Shown piece after piece: positions 47,131 to 60,473 of a stretch of 64,000 nucleotides of DNA. Both the position numbers and the translations under genes were made by a program. Each line of letters opens with the position of its first letter. Position 1 is the first letter of the stretch. The notes under the pieces are model-generated. The model saw only the letters and a list, made by a program, of their open reading frames with translations. It ran no database searches and was not told the origin of the DNA. The DNA comes from Minicystis rosea (lineage in GTDB: Bacteria > Myxococcota_A > Polyangia > Polyangiales > Polyangiaceae): contig CP016211.1 in NCBI GenBank assembly GCA_001931535.1, positions 12,074,377 through 12,138,376 on the forward strand, in the 5' to 3' direction.

Positions 47131-49857
47131 TCACGGCTTGACGTTGACCTTGCCCTTGTCCGCGGGCGCGAACTTGGACAGGTCTTCGGCGAGGACGGCC
47201 TTCGGGTTCATCAGATCGTGGAAGGCCTTCTTGGCGAGATCACCGGTCTCACCCTTCTCGTGACGGAGCGCCATGAGGACGCCCTTCTCCTTCATGAACT
47301 GGAGCGTCTGGGTGGCGCCCTTCTTGGTCGCGGTGTCGCCCGTCTTGGCCGCGGTGTAGAGGCGATAACGAAGCACGACGCGCGTCTCGGAGTGCGGGCC
47401 GTTGTCGTACTTGAGGTTGTCGAACTGCGCCTGCAAGCGCTGGCGGGCCCAGTCCTGCGGAGACTCGGCGACCTTCACGCGGCTGATGTTGTTGGCGTTG
47501 TCGACCCAGCGGTAGAGGTTGCCCTTGGCGAAGTCCTGGTCGGACCAGTATCCGAAGGCGCGGAAGTAGTGGTCCTTGAGGTCGTCGAGCGCGTCCTTGC
47601 CGAAGTCGCTGTACATCGCGACCGTGCGGGCTGCGGTGTCGGTCGAGCCGCCGAGGATGAGCGCCAGCGCCGCCGCGTTGCGGATCTCGACGTTGGTGAG
47701 CTTCTCGAAGAGCTTCGCCTCGGTGGCGGCGTCGAAGCCGGACACGCCGATGGCGCGCGAGATGGCCATGCGCACGCCGAGATCGAGATCCGGCGTGAGG
47801 AGGTCGACGAGCGCGGGCACCGCGGTGGGGACCGGACGGAGCGCCAGGGTTGCCGCGTAGCACGCGCCGATGAGCTGCTTCGGCTTCTCCTTCTTGGCGG
47901 CGTACTCCTTCGCCTTCTTCGCCACCTCGGTCATCGTCTTGTCGTCGGCGCACCAAGCGAGCGACTCACAGGCGGCCTGGCGCGCTTCCTCGTGCCAGGT
48001 CTCGTCCTCGATGAGCTCCATCATCGGCTTGACCGCGCGGCCGTCGCCCCACTGCGCGAGGCCCTGCGACGCGCCGTACGCCACCGCGCGGAGCGCCATG
48101 CCGTACATCGCGATGCCCGCGCCTTCGAGGCCTTCCTGCGTGATGTAGAGCTTCTTGTCCTTCTTGCGCTTGTACTGCTCGGTCAGCTTGGTGAAGGAGG
48201 CGTCGTCCTTCATCCAACCGATGTAGCGGAGCGCGCTCTGCGCCGTCTCGTACTCGCTCGGGAAGGGCGGCTGCGCGCCCTCCTTCGGCAGATCCTTCTT
48301 GGGGAAGGCCCAGTCGCGCATGTCGTTCAGCGCCTTCTCCGAGCCGATGGCGGCGAGGAAGCGGAGCGCGTTGGCGTGCGGCTGCGGCTTGTCCTTGGCC
48401 CAAGCGAGCACGCTCGCTTCGGCGTAGACCTTGAGCTCGTTCTTCGCCTCGGGGTGCATCACCGCGAGGTCGGCGAGCATGCGCGAGGCCACGACGCGCG
48501 GCAGATCCGTGCGCGAGAGGTGACCGCCCTCGTCCGCCTCCCAGAACTTCGAGAGCTGGTAGAGCTTGAGCGGATCGTGCTTCATGCGCTCGCCGAGGTA
48601 CTTGGCGGCGCGCACGTCGCCGACCTCGGCGAGACGCGTCCCGACCTCGCCGATCCAGTGCATCGGCGGGTTCGTCGTCTCGGCCCACTTCACGAGCGCG
48701 TCGGCGGCGCGCGGATCGGCGAGCTCGCGGAGCATCTCGAAGATCTGCTTGGTCTGGAACCAGCGCGTCTCCTCCGGCTCCTGCTTCACGCTGGCGAGCG
48801 CGAGCACGAGGCCCTCGCCGCCGATGCCGTCACGCAGCGCTTCGAGGAATTTCTGCCGGCTGTCCTTGTCGGCGCCCTTGAGCGCCTCGAGCAGCGGCTG
48901 GCGCGCGGACTCGTCGGCGATGCGGCCGAGGCCGTTGGCGGCCTCGCGGCCGACCTCGGGATCTTGATCCTTCACGAGCTTGACCAGCGTGCTCGTCCAC
49001 TTCGCCTCCGCGTTGCGCGAGAGCACGGTGGCCACGAGCTGGCGCACGCTCGAGCTGGGATCGGCGACGAGCTTGGCGAGCTCGTCCAGCGAGACGAGGC
49101 CCGCGAGCATCTCGGTGTCGAAGGCCGAGCCGCCGCCGAGGCGCTGCACCTTCGTGAGGTGGCCGGCGCGGTACAGATCCATCGCGGTCGGGAAGACGCT
49201 CGCTTCCTTCAGCGTCACGAGGGCCCACACGATCTGGGGCTTGTCGCTGTCGTCGGCCTCCTTGAGCGCCGCGACCAGCGCGGGCTTGCCGCCGTCCGCC
49301 TTGGGCGACCCGTAGTAGGCGAGCACCTGCGCGGCCACGCCCTTCACGCGGTGATCGGGCTGCGAGAGCGCCTTGATGGCGAGGTTCACGCACTCGGGAT
49401 CCTCGGCCCACGCGAGCTGGATCAGCGCTTCCTGCTGGAGATCGAACTCCGCGGTGGAAGCCGCCCACTTCCGCCAAAGCGGGATCTGGTCCTTCTTCGG
49501 AAGGACGAAGATGTTCTTCTTCTCCTTCTGGATCTGCTCGACGGTGAGCTTTTCCTCGTTGGTCCGCACGGCCATGTAGCCGACGCCCGCGGCGCCCAAC
49601 AGGAGGAGCAAGCCCACGATGATGGTGATGGGGCTCACCCGCCCGCGCTTGAAGTTGCCGTCGCCGGCATCGAAGTCGCCGCCGCCGGCGGGCGCGGGCG
49701 GCCCCGCGGGGATGTCACCGTCGTCCGGCGGCCATTTCGCGAACAGGACCGACGGAGGCGGCGTGCGACGCCGATCGAGGTCGGCTCGTCCGGCCCCGGT
49801 TTTGGGGCTTCTTGTGGCCCCATCGGGGCTCGTGGGTTTCTGGCTGCGGTCGAGCAT
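47131..49857 (-). CDS. HEAT-repeat membrane protein
   Basis: This 908-residue protein has an N-terminal cytoplasmic Pro/Gly-rich region, one membrane helix (ISPITIIVGLLLLLGAAGVGYMAV, in part) and a long extracytoplasmic helical solenoid. HEAT-like repeats are visible from about residue 150 to the end (SSSVRQLVATVLSRNAEA; QDPEVGREAANGLGRIADE; DLGVRMAISRAIG). Such scaffolds bind other proteins. The start at 49857 (MLDRSQKPTSPDG) follows GAGGG and avoids an Arg-rich upstream frame. It is divergent from the TlpA-like gene across 180 bp. Confidence 0.87.
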   Translation of the reverse strand: MLDRSQKPTSPDGATRSPKTGAGRADLDRRRTPPPSVLFAKWPPDDGDIPAGPPAPAGGGDFDAGDGNFKRGRVSPITIIVGLLLLLGAAGVGYMAVRTNEEKLTVEQIQKEKKNIFVLPKKDQIPLWRKWAASTAEFDLQQEALIQLAWAEDPECVNLAIKALSQPDHRVKGVAAQVLAYYGSPKADGGKPALVAALKEADDSDKPQIVWALVTLKEASVFPTAMDLYRAGHLTKVQRLGGGSAFDTEMLAGLVSLDELAKLVADPSSSVRQLVATVLSRNAEAKWTSTLVKLVKDQDPEVGREAANGLGRIADESARQPLLEALKGADKDSRQKFLEALRDGIGGEGLVLALASVKQEPEETRWFQTKQIFEMLRELADPRAADALVKWAETTNPPMHWIGEVGTRLAEVGDVRAAKYLGERMKHDPLKLYQLSKFWEADEGGHLSRTDLPRVVASRMLADLAVMHPEAKNELKVYAEASVLAWAKDKPQPHANALRFLAAIGSEKALNDMRDWAFPKKDLPKEGAQPPFPSEYETAQSALRYIGWMKDDASFTKLTEQYKRKKDKKLYITQEGLEGAGIAMYGMALRAVAYGASQGLAQWGDGRAVKPMMELIEDETWHEEARQAACESLAWCADDKTMTEVAKKAKEYAAKKEKPKQLIGACYAATLALRPVPTAVPALVDLLTPDLDLGVRMAISRAIGVSGFDAATEAKLFEKLTNVEIRNAAALALILGGSTDTAARTVAMYSDFGKDALDDLKDHYFRAFGYWSDQDFAKGNLYRWVDNANNISRVKVAESPQDWARQRLQAQFDNLKYDNGPHSETRVVLRYRLYTAAKTGDTATKKGATQTLQFMKEKGVLMALRHEKGETGDLAKKAFHDLMNPKAVLAEDLSKFAPADKGKVNVKP

Positions 49858-50037
49858 GATCCCTCGTGGTTCGAGAACCTTTTTCGAGCGGCGGGCAGGC
49901 GCTCGGCGGCCGCAAGATACCAGGACCCGGCCGAGAATTGGCACCATCGCGCGCACTCCTCGCACGATGGGGACGGCCTCGGTGAGCCCAGACCCGAAAG
50001 CCGTGGGCCCCGAATTTTGCTAAGACACCACACCACG

Positions 50038-50577
50038 ATGGCGGCTACCGCGACTTCTTCCCGCCGATTCCTCCGCATCGCGTTCGCCGTCGTGCTCGGC
50101 GCCGGCGCGCTCATCTCCCTGGCCGTGCTTCCGCGCCTCGTGCCGGAAACCCACGGAATGGTGGGCAAGCCCGCACCGGACGTGGTGCTCTCGGTCGCCG
50201 CCAACGGACAGGTGGGGAAGGAGCTGCGCCTCGCCGATCTCAAAGGCCAGGCCGTGCTCCTCGACTTCTGGGCGAGCTGGTGCGGCCCCTGCGCCATGGA
50301 AGCGCCCGTGGTGGATCGGGTGGCGCGTCGCTTCGAGAAGAAGGGCCTCGTGGTGATGGGCGTGAACGTCGACGACACGCCCGAGGTCATCCGGGCCTAC
50401 ACCGCGAAGAAGAAGCTCGGTTACCAAATGGTCATCGGGCGGGACGCGTCGCGAAAGTACGGCGTGGAAAAGCTCCCGAGCCTCGTCGTCATCGATCGAC
50501 AAGGCAACGTGCAAGCCTTCCTGACGGGGATGGTGGACGAAGAGTCGTTGAGCGAGATCGTCGGCGCGGCCATGTGA
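50038..50577 (+). CDS. TlpA/ResA-like membrane-anchored thioredoxin
   Basis: This 179-residue periplasmic thiol-disulfide oxidoreductase is anchored by one N-terminal helix (FAVVLGAGALISLAVLP). The redox site is DFWASWCGPCAMEAPV, and the cis-proline segment is EKLPSLVVIDRQGNV. Typical functions are reduction of apocytochrome c or other periplasmic thiols. The ATG at 50038 gives a normal length. No cytochrome-maturation genes lie nearby, so the partner is unknown. Confidence 0.92.
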   Translation: MAATATSSRRFLRIAFAVVLGAGALISLAVLPRLVPETHGMVGKPAPDVVLSVAANGQVGKELRLADLKGQAVLLDFWASWCGPCAMEAPVVDRVARRFEKKGLVVMGVNVDDTPEVIRAYTAKKKLGYQMVIGRDASRKYGVEKLPSLVVIDRQGNVQAFLTGMVDEESLSEIVGAAM

Positions 50578-50598
50578 AGCCGGCGATGCGCGCCGTCT

Positions 50599-51009
50599 TC
50601 AGGGGCGGCGCGCGCGGGCGAGCAGCGCCTTGGCCGTCACCATGGCCATCGGCACCCACGGCCTATCCCAATCCATGAGCTGCCGGGTGCGCACGTCGAT
50701 CCGGAGGCGCGCCTCGATCGGATAATAGCGGTTGTGATCGCCGATCAGCGCGTTGAGCTGGTCGATCTTGAGCTGGATGATCGTGGGCAGCCTGGCCGCG
50801 TCGAGCGGCGCGCCTTGCTTGGCCTCGTGGGCGGCGATGGTGGCGAGGATGGCGGCCTCCAGATCTTCGATGCGCCGCAGACGCAGCGCGTAAGGCGGCG
50901 GCCCGGCGAGGGCGCGCATCTGCTCTGCCGTGGTGATCGTGAAGTTGCGTGGGAGGAGGGCCGTTTCCTGGAGCTTCGGCGCAGACAGCTCCGGCTTGGG
51001 CTTGGTCAT
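50599..51009 (-). CDS. Hypothetical cytoplasmic protein
   Basis: This 136-residue helical protein begins MTKPKPELSAPKLQETALL and includes ARLPTIIQLKIDQLNALIGDH (in part) and YYPIEARLRIDVRTRQLM. No signal or membrane helix is present. I do not recognise the family. The start at 51009 is taken since residues before it are Arg-rich and overlap the promoter of the divergent DUF2330 gene. It ends 21 bp from the convergent TlpA-like gene. Confidence 0.7.
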   Translation of the reverse strand: MTKPKPELSAPKLQETALLPRNFTITTAEQMRALAGPPPYALRLRRIEDLEAAILATIAAHEAKQGAPLDAARLPTIIQLKIDQLNALIGDHNRYYPIEARLRIDVRTRQLMDWDRPWVPMAMVTAKALLARARRP

Positions 51010-51172
51010 AGGGTGGATTGTGGGTGCTCGAAGCGCAGAGACAAGCGCTCGCCCGATCCCTGGCACTCACCTTGCCAATCGTCAGCCGCCTTCCGCGGTG
51101 TTTCGGCTGCGGCAGGCGCTTTCTTCCACGCGGGGGTATGGCGATCGCGTCGCGCCTCCGGGAGGTTACCTC

Positions 51173-52702
51173 ATGAGGAAGCTGGGCGACCGCCTCGGCT
51201 TTGCCGCCCTGTTCGCGTCTCTCCTCGCCCCGGCGGACGCGCGCGCCTGCGGTGGTTGTTTCCACCCCGAAAACCAGGCTCCCGAGCAGGGCAGCGTCGT
51301 GCTCGCGCACCGCATGGCCCTCTCGATTTCGCCGGACGCTTCGGTCCTCTGGGACCAGGTCCGATATGCCGGCTCTCCCGCGGAGTTCGCCTGGGTGCTG
51401 CCCGTGAGACCGGGCGCGCGGCTCGAGGTCGCGAGCGATGCCTGGTTCGAGGCGCTCGACGCCGCCACCGGCGTCCGCATCCGCCCGCCTGCCCTCCAGT
51501 GCGTCACCCAAACCACGCAGCAAATCTCGAGCATTGGGTATCGATATCGAGGCTGCTCCGGAACGTCGATGTCCGCCGGCTGCGCCGCAGATGCGGAGTC
51601 CTTCCTCTCCACCGAGACCGAGGTCGTCACCGACGTCACCGAGCTCGCACCGCCCGAGGAGCCCATCACCATCGTTCATCAAGGCTCGGCCGGCCCTTAT
51701 GAGACGGTCACCCTCCACGCCGACGTCCCCGGCGCTCTCCCCACGTGGCTCGCGAGCCATGGATATGCCATCGACGACGACATCCATCCCATCCTCGATG
51801 CTTATGCCAAAGAGGGCTTCGACTTCATCGCGCTTCGCCTCCTCCCCGACAAGGGTGTGCAGCAAATGAAGCCGGTGCGCGTGATCCAGCCGGGCGCCGT
51901 CACCACGCTGCCGCTCCGCATGGTGGCCGCCGGCACGGGGGCGAACGTCTCGCTCACGCTCTTCGTCATCGGCGAGGGTCGATATCGACCGTCGAGCTTC
52001 CCCGAAGTGCCTTTGCCCGCCCACCTGACGTGGGATTTTTTCGATCAGAAATCGAATTGGTCCCTCGACCGACAAGCCCTCTTCTCGAGCAACCCCACCG
52101 GCTGGCTCACCACGTTTGCGCAGCAGGGCGCGCTCTTTTCGCCGACCTTCGATCCCATGACCGGCAGCACCGTCCAATACGTCACCGGCCTCGGCGCGGC
52201 CTTCACGCTGGCGGATGCCTTCATGGATCAAGCGCTCGCCAATGGTGAAGCGGCCCTCTCGTGCGCCGGGATCTTCGATACGCTCGCGCAGAGCGCCGAC
52301 AAGGTGGTGGACACCTGCCCGCCGGATGGGACCGCCTGCGCCGACACCGAGGTCGGTCAAATCGATGCTCGTTATCTGGAGTGTGGCCCGATTCGCGATC
52401 TGGCGCGGGCCTTCGTGGGCTTGCACCCGCGGGACGTCTGGGTGACGCGGCTCGAAGCCGAGCTCCCGCGCGAAGCGCTGGTCGACGATCTCGTGCTCGA
52501 CCCCGCCCAGCAGACCGCGGTCTCGAACGTCATCACCGCCTCCGATTTCAAGAACCCGCCCTGTCAGGTGGCCGCCACGACGGCCCTTTCGGAGCGCCCG
52601 CGCGCCGCGATGCCCCCGCTGCTGACGGCGGCGGCGCTCGTGCTCGCCGTGTCCGTGGCGCGACGGCGCCGGCGGCCTTTGCCGGCGAAGATGCGGAGTT
52701 GA
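51173..52702 (+). CDS. DUF2330 secreted/membrane protein
   Basis: This 509-residue protein has a signal peptide ending in ARA, followed by the DUF2330 hallmark CGGCFHPENQA. The domain continues with HRMALSISPDASVLWDQVRYAG, EFAWVLPVRPGARLEV and FDFIALRLLPDKGVQQMKPVRV. A C-terminal membrane helix (LLTAAALVLAVSVARRRRR, in part) anchors it. DUF2330 proteins are frequent in Myxococcota; function is unknown. The start at 51173 follows GGGAGG. A 2OG-oxygenase gene follows after 39 bp. Confidence 0.9.
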   Translation: MRKLGDRLGFAALFASLLAPADARACGGCFHPENQAPEQGSVVLAHRMALSISPDASVLWDQVRYAGSPAEFAWVLPVRPGARLEVASDAWFEALDAATGVRIRPPALQCVTQTTQQISSIGYRYRGCSGTSMSAGCAADAESFLSTETEVVTDVTELAPPEEPITIVHQGSAGPYETVTLHADVPGALPTWLASHGYAIDDDIHPILDAYAKEGFDFIALRLLPDKGVQQMKPVRVIQPGAVTTLPLRMVAAGTGANVSLTLFVIGEGRYRPSSFPEVPLPAHLTWDFFDQKSNWSLDRQALFSSNPTGWLTTFAQQGALFSPTFDPMTGSTVQYVTGLGAAFTLADAFMDQALANGEAALSCAGIFDTLAQSADKVVDTCPPDGTACADTEVGQIDARYLECGPIRDLARAFVGLHPRDVWVTRLEAELPREALVDDLVLDPAQQTAVSNVITASDFKNPPCQVAATTALSERPRAAMPPLLTAAALVLAVSVARRRRRPLPAKMRS

Positions 52703-52741
52703 GATATCCCTCCATCGGCGACCGCGATATCCTCGTCATCG

Positions 52742-53308
52742 ATGTACGCCGGTCACCTCGATCTCACGCAGCCGCTCGTCTGGACCGTCGACGACGCCCT
52801 CCCTCCCGATCTCTGCGCCGCCTACGCCCGCCGCATCCGCGAAGGCCGAACCGAGGTCGCGCCCATCGTCGGGCACGACGGCGGGCCCGAGGTCGATCTC
52901 GCGGTCCGCAACAACACGCGGATCATGTGGGACGACGCGGAGGAGGCCAATTCCCTGCTCGCGCGCGTGTCGTCGAGCGTGCCCGAGCGGCTCTCCGGGA
53001 TGGTGCTCGCCGGCGCGAATCCGCGGCTCCGGCTCTATCGTTATGGGCCGGGCGAGCGCCACGGCGCGCATTGGGACACCGTCGTCGAATTGGACGACGG
53101 CGTGCGCAGCCTGCTCACGCTGGTGTTCTATCTCAACGACGGCTTCGAGGGCGGCGAGACCGATTTTTCCGAGCTCTCCCGCAAGATCGCGCCGCTCCGC
53201 GGGCGCGCCCTCCTCTTCCAACACCGCATCTTGCACGAAGCCACCGCCGTGCATTCCGGCGAGAAGCTCGTCCTCCGCACCGACGTGCTCTATCGGCCCG
53301 CGGGGTGA
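52742..53308 (+). CDS. Prolyl 4-hydroxylase-like 2OG-Fe(II) oxygenase
   Basis: This 188-residue oxygenase is of the P4H/PKHD type. Metal ligands are the HxD of YGPGERHGAHWDTVVE and the distal His in LFQHRILHEATAVHSGEKLVLRTD, with the 2-oxoglutarate-binding Lys/Arg in that segment. A LTLVFYLNDGFEGGETDF strand-turn is typical of this family. Bacterial members hydroxylate protein prolines (for example EF-Tu) or other residues. It follows DUF2330 by 39 bp and may be co-transcribed; substrate is unknown. Confidence 0.9.
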   Translation: MYAGHLDLTQPLVWTVDDALPPDLCAAYARRIREGRTEVAPIVGHDGGPEVDLAVRNNTRIMWDDAEEANSLLARVSSSVPERLSGMVLAGANPRLRLYRYGPGERHGAHWDTVVELDDGVRSLLTLVFYLNDGFEGGETDFSELSRKIAPLRGRALLFQHRILHEATAVHSGEKLVLRTDVLYRPAG

Positions 53309-53390
53309 TTCCGAATCGAACGCCGAGTGCAAAGGTAGAAGGCAATCGCTTTCATCTGCCCATTGGGGCCTTGGCGCGAGGTCCGGAAGA

Positions 53391-53583
53391 AACGCCAAGG
53401 CGCAAAGAAGCAAAGACGCAAAAAGGCAAAAGAGATTGATGCTTCTTTGATCGGGCCAGCGCCGCGGGGAGCACGACGAGCTTCGTCTCCCCGCCTCTGC
53501 GCCTCAGCGCTTTGGGCTGAGTCAGCGCCGCGGATGAGCGCAGATGCCCTCATCTCCCTGTCAGTTGCGCCTTCGCGTTCCTT
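53391..53583. repeat. Dispersed convergent-gene repeat, copy C (expanded)
   Basis: The left arm AACGCCAAGGCGCAAAGAAG then CAAAGACGCAAAAAGGC corresponds to the reverse complement of the right arm in copy B. The right arm is degenerate (GTTGCGCCTTCGCGTTCC near 53566). About 110 bp of other sequence separates the arms. It again lies between convergent genes (2OG oxygenase and secA). Confidence 0.65.
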
Positions 53584-53597
53584 CTCTCTCCGCGCCA

Positions 53598-53637
53598 CAA
53601 AAGCAAACCGCCGGAGCTCCTTGCGGGGCCCCGGCGG
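53598..53637 (-). terminator. Intrinsic terminator after secA
   Basis: On the minus strand GCCGCCGG pairs with CCGGCGG around an inner GC-rich loop and is followed by TTTGCTTTT, 21 bp after the secA stop. The tail is identical over 18 bases to the terminator at 44538-44587. Confidence 0.85.
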
Positions 53638-53658
53638 CTCGTCATGGCGGGTGAGCGA

Positions 53659-56697
<3,039 letters not shown>

Positions 56698-57125
56698 GCT
56701 TTCGTGCCTTGGCTCGCGTGCCGGGGGTTTGGGGCCCTCGTGGACGTGGGACTTCTGCGGGGTGCCCGCCTGCCGGGTGGATCCGCGGAGGCTTCGGAAC
56801 CTAGTCGTCCCGCGGACCCGGTGCAATTCCGAGCCCCACGAGACTGCGGAAGAACCCCGACCCCCAAGCGGCCGGGCGGCCGGTTTGTTCCCGCGCGCCA
56901 TGGATTCGGCGGCGACGGGCCGAGATCGGTGCGGCCGCTCCCGGCCGACGCGCTGGGCGGTCCCCCAACCCACCGTCATGGTCGGGCAACCCGGGCGCCG
57001 CGTTTTGCAACACGGGCAGAGGCTGCTGAATCCCCCAGCGCGGTAGCAAAAGGCGCGGAGAAATCAGTCTTTTTGCGATCGAACGAGGTGCTCGTGGTCT
57101 CGAGGAGCCGCGAGGTCCGCGGAGG
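56698..57125. other. Intergenic region upstream of secA, no gene seen
   Basis: About 430 bp lie between the 3' end of the FHA gene and the start of secA, both on the minus strand. No credible frame is present; long plus-strand frames are antisense of secA. It must contain the secA promoter. Confidence 0.45.
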
Positions 57126-59266
57126 CTAGCGCTTCCAGCGGAAGACGACCTTCTTCCCCAGCTCCAGCGTGGTGCCTGCGTCGCTCATGCGGTGGCGGCG
57201 GATCTTCTGGCCGGCGACCCGGGTCCCGTTGGTCGAGCACAGGTCGTAGGCGAAGACGTCGCCGTGATCGCGCAGGAGGAGCACGTGCGCGCGGGAGATG
57301 GCCTCGCAGAAGATGCGGCGCAGGCCGCCGTCGAAGCAGTTGAGGGCGCGGCCGAGGAGGATGCCCGCGTCGAGCGCGTCGGCGGGCAGCTCGACCGAGG
57401 CGCCCATGCCCCCGCGCTCGAGCGTCACGCGGATGTGCGTCGGTGACGAGACGCCGCTCGCGAGATCTTGGATCTGCGCGACCGGCAGGGACGGGAGGAA
57501 GGCCGTGATCTCGTTCGGGGCGCGCACCGACACGACGTTGCCCTCGGACGGCATGCGGATGAGGCCCGTCTCGATGATGCCCGTCGCCGCCGGATCTTGA
57601 TCGCGCCGCTCGAACTGGCGTTGCTGCGGCGGAGGCTCGTCGCCCGTGAGCGGGCCGATGGGGAAACCGCAGACCACGTGCCGTCCGATCCGCATGGCGA
57701 AGGGACCGGACGCGACCACGGACCAGCGCGGCGTGTCGTCTTCGAGGAAGAAGGGGAGATCGGTCTTGAGATCGATCATGCGCAGGCCGACGGTGTCGTC
57801 GTCGAGCCGCACGCAGATGGCGGCCATGTGGCGCAGCCACACGCCGCTGTCGTTGGAGAGCACGAGATCGCAGCGATCGTGCGAACCGATCACCGCATAA
57901 CCCTCGCCGCCGATGCGCACGTCGACCCAGGAGATGTTGCGATCGAGCACGCGGACGAGGCGGTAGCCCTGCACGCGCTCGCGGGCCGGCGGCTCCTCCG
58001 GCATGAGATCGCGCGCGCGGCCGTAGACGGCGCGCATCGTCTCGAGATCCACGCGCGGCCGCTCGAGCGGGCCGCTGTCCTGCGAGAGCTGGGGCGCGCC
58101 GAGCGGACGGCTTCCCGCAGCGGCGGCCACCGGGCCCGACGGAGGCCGAGGCTCACCGACGCGACGCTCGCCCGAGCCCAACGCCGTCGCGTCGCCGCGC
58201 CGCTCGAGCCCGGATTGATCACGCCGGTCGTTCACCGCATGCACGCCCGTGCCCGCGCCCGCGCCGACTGGTGGAGCGCCGAGCCCGAGGTGCGCGAGCG
58301 CGCCGTCCACCAAGAGCGCGGCACCCATGACGTCGTGGGCTTTGCCAGGGCCGCCGGAGAAGGCCCAAGACTCGCCGGTGGTGCCTGGGATGCGATCGAG
58401 CGAGCGTAGGGGCGCGGCCCAGAGATCGGCGAGCAAGGCATCGAGATCGAGCGCGGGCTCGGCTGTGCTTTCGCCTTTGGCGGCGGGGTCGAAGAGATCG
58501 GCGAGCAAGTCCTCCACGTCTTCGGCGAGGGCGCCTTCGGTGGGGTACGCCTCGATCCAATAGCCGCCGCCTCGTGGGAGGATGGCCACCGCGTTCGCGC
58601 GCGGCGGCGGGCGAACCCCAGCCTTGCGGGCCTCGGCGATGAACGGTTGTTTCACCCAACGCAGATAGGCTTCGTACGAGCGCGTCCGGCTCGCCACCGG
58701 CGATCGTGACAGCTCCTCGTCGACCTGTTGCCAAATGGCAGACTGCTCTGCCACGAAACGACCGGTGAAGCGAAGCTGCTCCACCATGCTGCGTGTGGCG
58801 GACCAACGCGTGCGCACGTCGGTGCGATCGGCGACCTCGAAGGTGCCGGCGGTGCGCTCGTCGCGGGGGCCCAGCGGCCGGCTTCCACGCATTTGACGGG
58901 GATGCGCGCCGTCACGCCCGCGGGCACGACGACCGATCGCTCGATCGCGCGCGTCTGCCAGCCGCCGGCGAGCACGAGGTGCGCAGGGAGGAGCAAAGGA
59001 TCTCCACCGCGGTTCTCGATTTCGATCTCGGGGACCTGACCCGTTTCGCCGATGCGCAGCGCACGTGGGCTCGTCGCCTGCTCGTTCGAGAGCGCTCGGC
59101 CTAAGACAAGGAGACCGGTCGCGGTGGGCGTGATCCGGAGCCACACGGCCTTTCCGAAGCCCACTTCGGCTGAGCCGAGGTGCTCCCAGGCGAGCCCAAG
59201 ATCACGAAGGTTGCGTCCGGCCGCAGGTGGGCTGCCGGGGAGCTGTGCGGCTTGGGCTTGGCTCAT
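57126..59266 (-). pseudogene. DUF6569 + FHA-domain protein, split by one-base frameshift
   Basis: The first frame starts at 59266 (MSQAQAAQLPGSPPAAG) and carries an ARPP-1/DUF6569-like domain (ENRGGDPLLLPAHLVLAGG; VVPAGVTARIPVKCVEAGRW). In the middle of the domain the similarity moves to the other frame at a GGGCCCCCGC run near 58875-58885 (GRW then RDERTAGTFEVADRTDV). It continues with FVAEQSAIWQQVDEELSRSPVAS to the stop at 57126. The C-terminal part has two FHA-like regions, the last with RALNCFDGGLRRIFCEAISRAHVLL and YDLCSTNGTRVAGQKIRR. Loss of one C in a C5 run would explain it; it may be a sequencing error. Intact, the protein would read phosphothreonine signals. Confidence 0.8.
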
Positions 59267-59400
59267 GGGATCCTACTCGGCCTCTCCTCGGTCGGGTGTA
59301 GGGGCGGGTCGTCCTGGGATGAAGGGTAGGATGCCTGGGTCGGCGGCACACTGCGAGCCGGATCTCACGCCCCCCGGCGCATCGGTCGCACAACGGCGCC

Positions 59401-60297
59401 TCATGAGGGATTCTTCGCGCAGCGCACGCCCACGTTGTCGGGCCGCGCGCCGACCGGCTCCTTGGCGCGGTCCGCTGCGCGGACGTAGGCCGGATCGAGG
59501 TTGTTCCACGCGCCGCCGCGGATCACGCGCTTGTCGCTCTGGCACTCGTGGCTCGGGTATGGACAGTAGGGGCTCGCGGTCCACTCCCAGACGTTGCCCA
59601 GCATGTCGAGGGCCCCGACCGGGGAGGCGCCGGCCGGATAGCTGGCCACGGGGCAAGTGCCTTGACGTTGGCCCCGACCTTGGTCGTTGCCCTCGCCGTT
59701 CCAGCACACTTGAGCTGCGATCGGGCCTTCTTTCCAAGGGTATTTGCGACCTTCGGGCCCGCGCGCGGCCAGCTCCCACTCGGGCTCGGTGGGGAGCCGC
59801 TTGCCCGCGAAGGTGCAATAAGCGTTGGCCTGTGCCCAATCGAGGCAGTTGATCGGGTGCGCCTCGCGGCCGGCCTTCTTCCAATTGCAATACATCCCGG
59901 TGTCGGGCGGCGTGCACTTGCCGGCGGCCACGCACTTCGCATAGGCGGCCACCGTCACTTCGGTGGTGTCGAGCTCGAAGGGGGCCACCGTGATCGAGCT
60001 CACCGGCTTTTCGTCGGGATCGCCTTCCTCCGAGCCCATGGCGAAGGAGCCGCCGGGCACGCGCACGCTGGTGCCCTCGGGCACGTCGAGCGGCTTCGGC
60101 GCTTGGCGTAGAGAGGCGGTGGGCTCGACCTTCGGCGGGGCTTCGGATCGCGTAGCGTGAATGACGACGAAGACCCCGATCAGCGTCACGATGGCGCCGA
60201 TCGTGAGGACCTTGCCGCGGCCACCGCCTCCGTCGCCGCTGTCGCCGCGAAAGAGCGGCGCGTCGTCCTCGGCCTTGCGCGGATGCTCGGTCGCCAT
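59401..60297 (-). CDS. FGE-like (SUMF1) membrane-anchored protein
   Basis: This 298-residue protein has one N-terminal membrane helix (VLTIGAIVTLIGVFVVIHA) and an FGE-like domain: VRVPGGSFAMGSEEGDPDEK, LPTEPEWELAARG, GALDMLGNVWEWTA and VIRGGAWNNLDPAYVRAADR. As in the paralogue at 10991-11929, the catalytic cysteine pair after RGG is absent, so formylglycine formation is unlikely. The start at 60297 (MATEHPRKAEDD) is chosen over an upstream Arg-rich frame. It may recruit or sense a ligand outside the cytoplasm. Confidence 0.86.
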   Translation of the reverse strand: MATEHPRKAEDDAPLFRGDSGDGGGGRGKVLTIGAIVTLIGVFVVIHATRSEAPPKVEPTASLRQAPKPLDVPEGTSVRVPGGSFAMGSEEGDPDEKPVSSITVAPFELDTTEVTVAAYAKCVAAGKCTPPDTGMYCNWKKAGREAHPINCLDWAQANAYCTFAGKRLPTEPEWELAARGPEGRKYPWKEGPIAAQVCWNGEGNDQGRGQRQGTCPVASYPAGASPVGALDMLGNVWEWTASPYCPYPSHECQSDKRVIRGGAWNNLDPAYVRAADRAKEPVGARPDNVGVRCAKNPS

Positions 60298-60473
60298 TGC
60301 CCGCCGGGCACTGTCGCATCGCCGCGCCCCGCGGGCCAAGAGGTTTCACCGCGGCGACCACGCGCATGGACTGCACGGCCGGGCTCGATGCGCGCTCGCG
60401 TACGCTGAGCACGTAACGCGCGGCTCGATCGTCTCATCACGCGCGAGATCGCCGCGGCGAACGGCGTGCACGC

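Noticed and set aside
46921..50577. 1218-residue plus-strand frame
   Set aside because: Only its last 180 codons are the TlpA-like gene; the rest is antisense of the HEAT-repeat gene.
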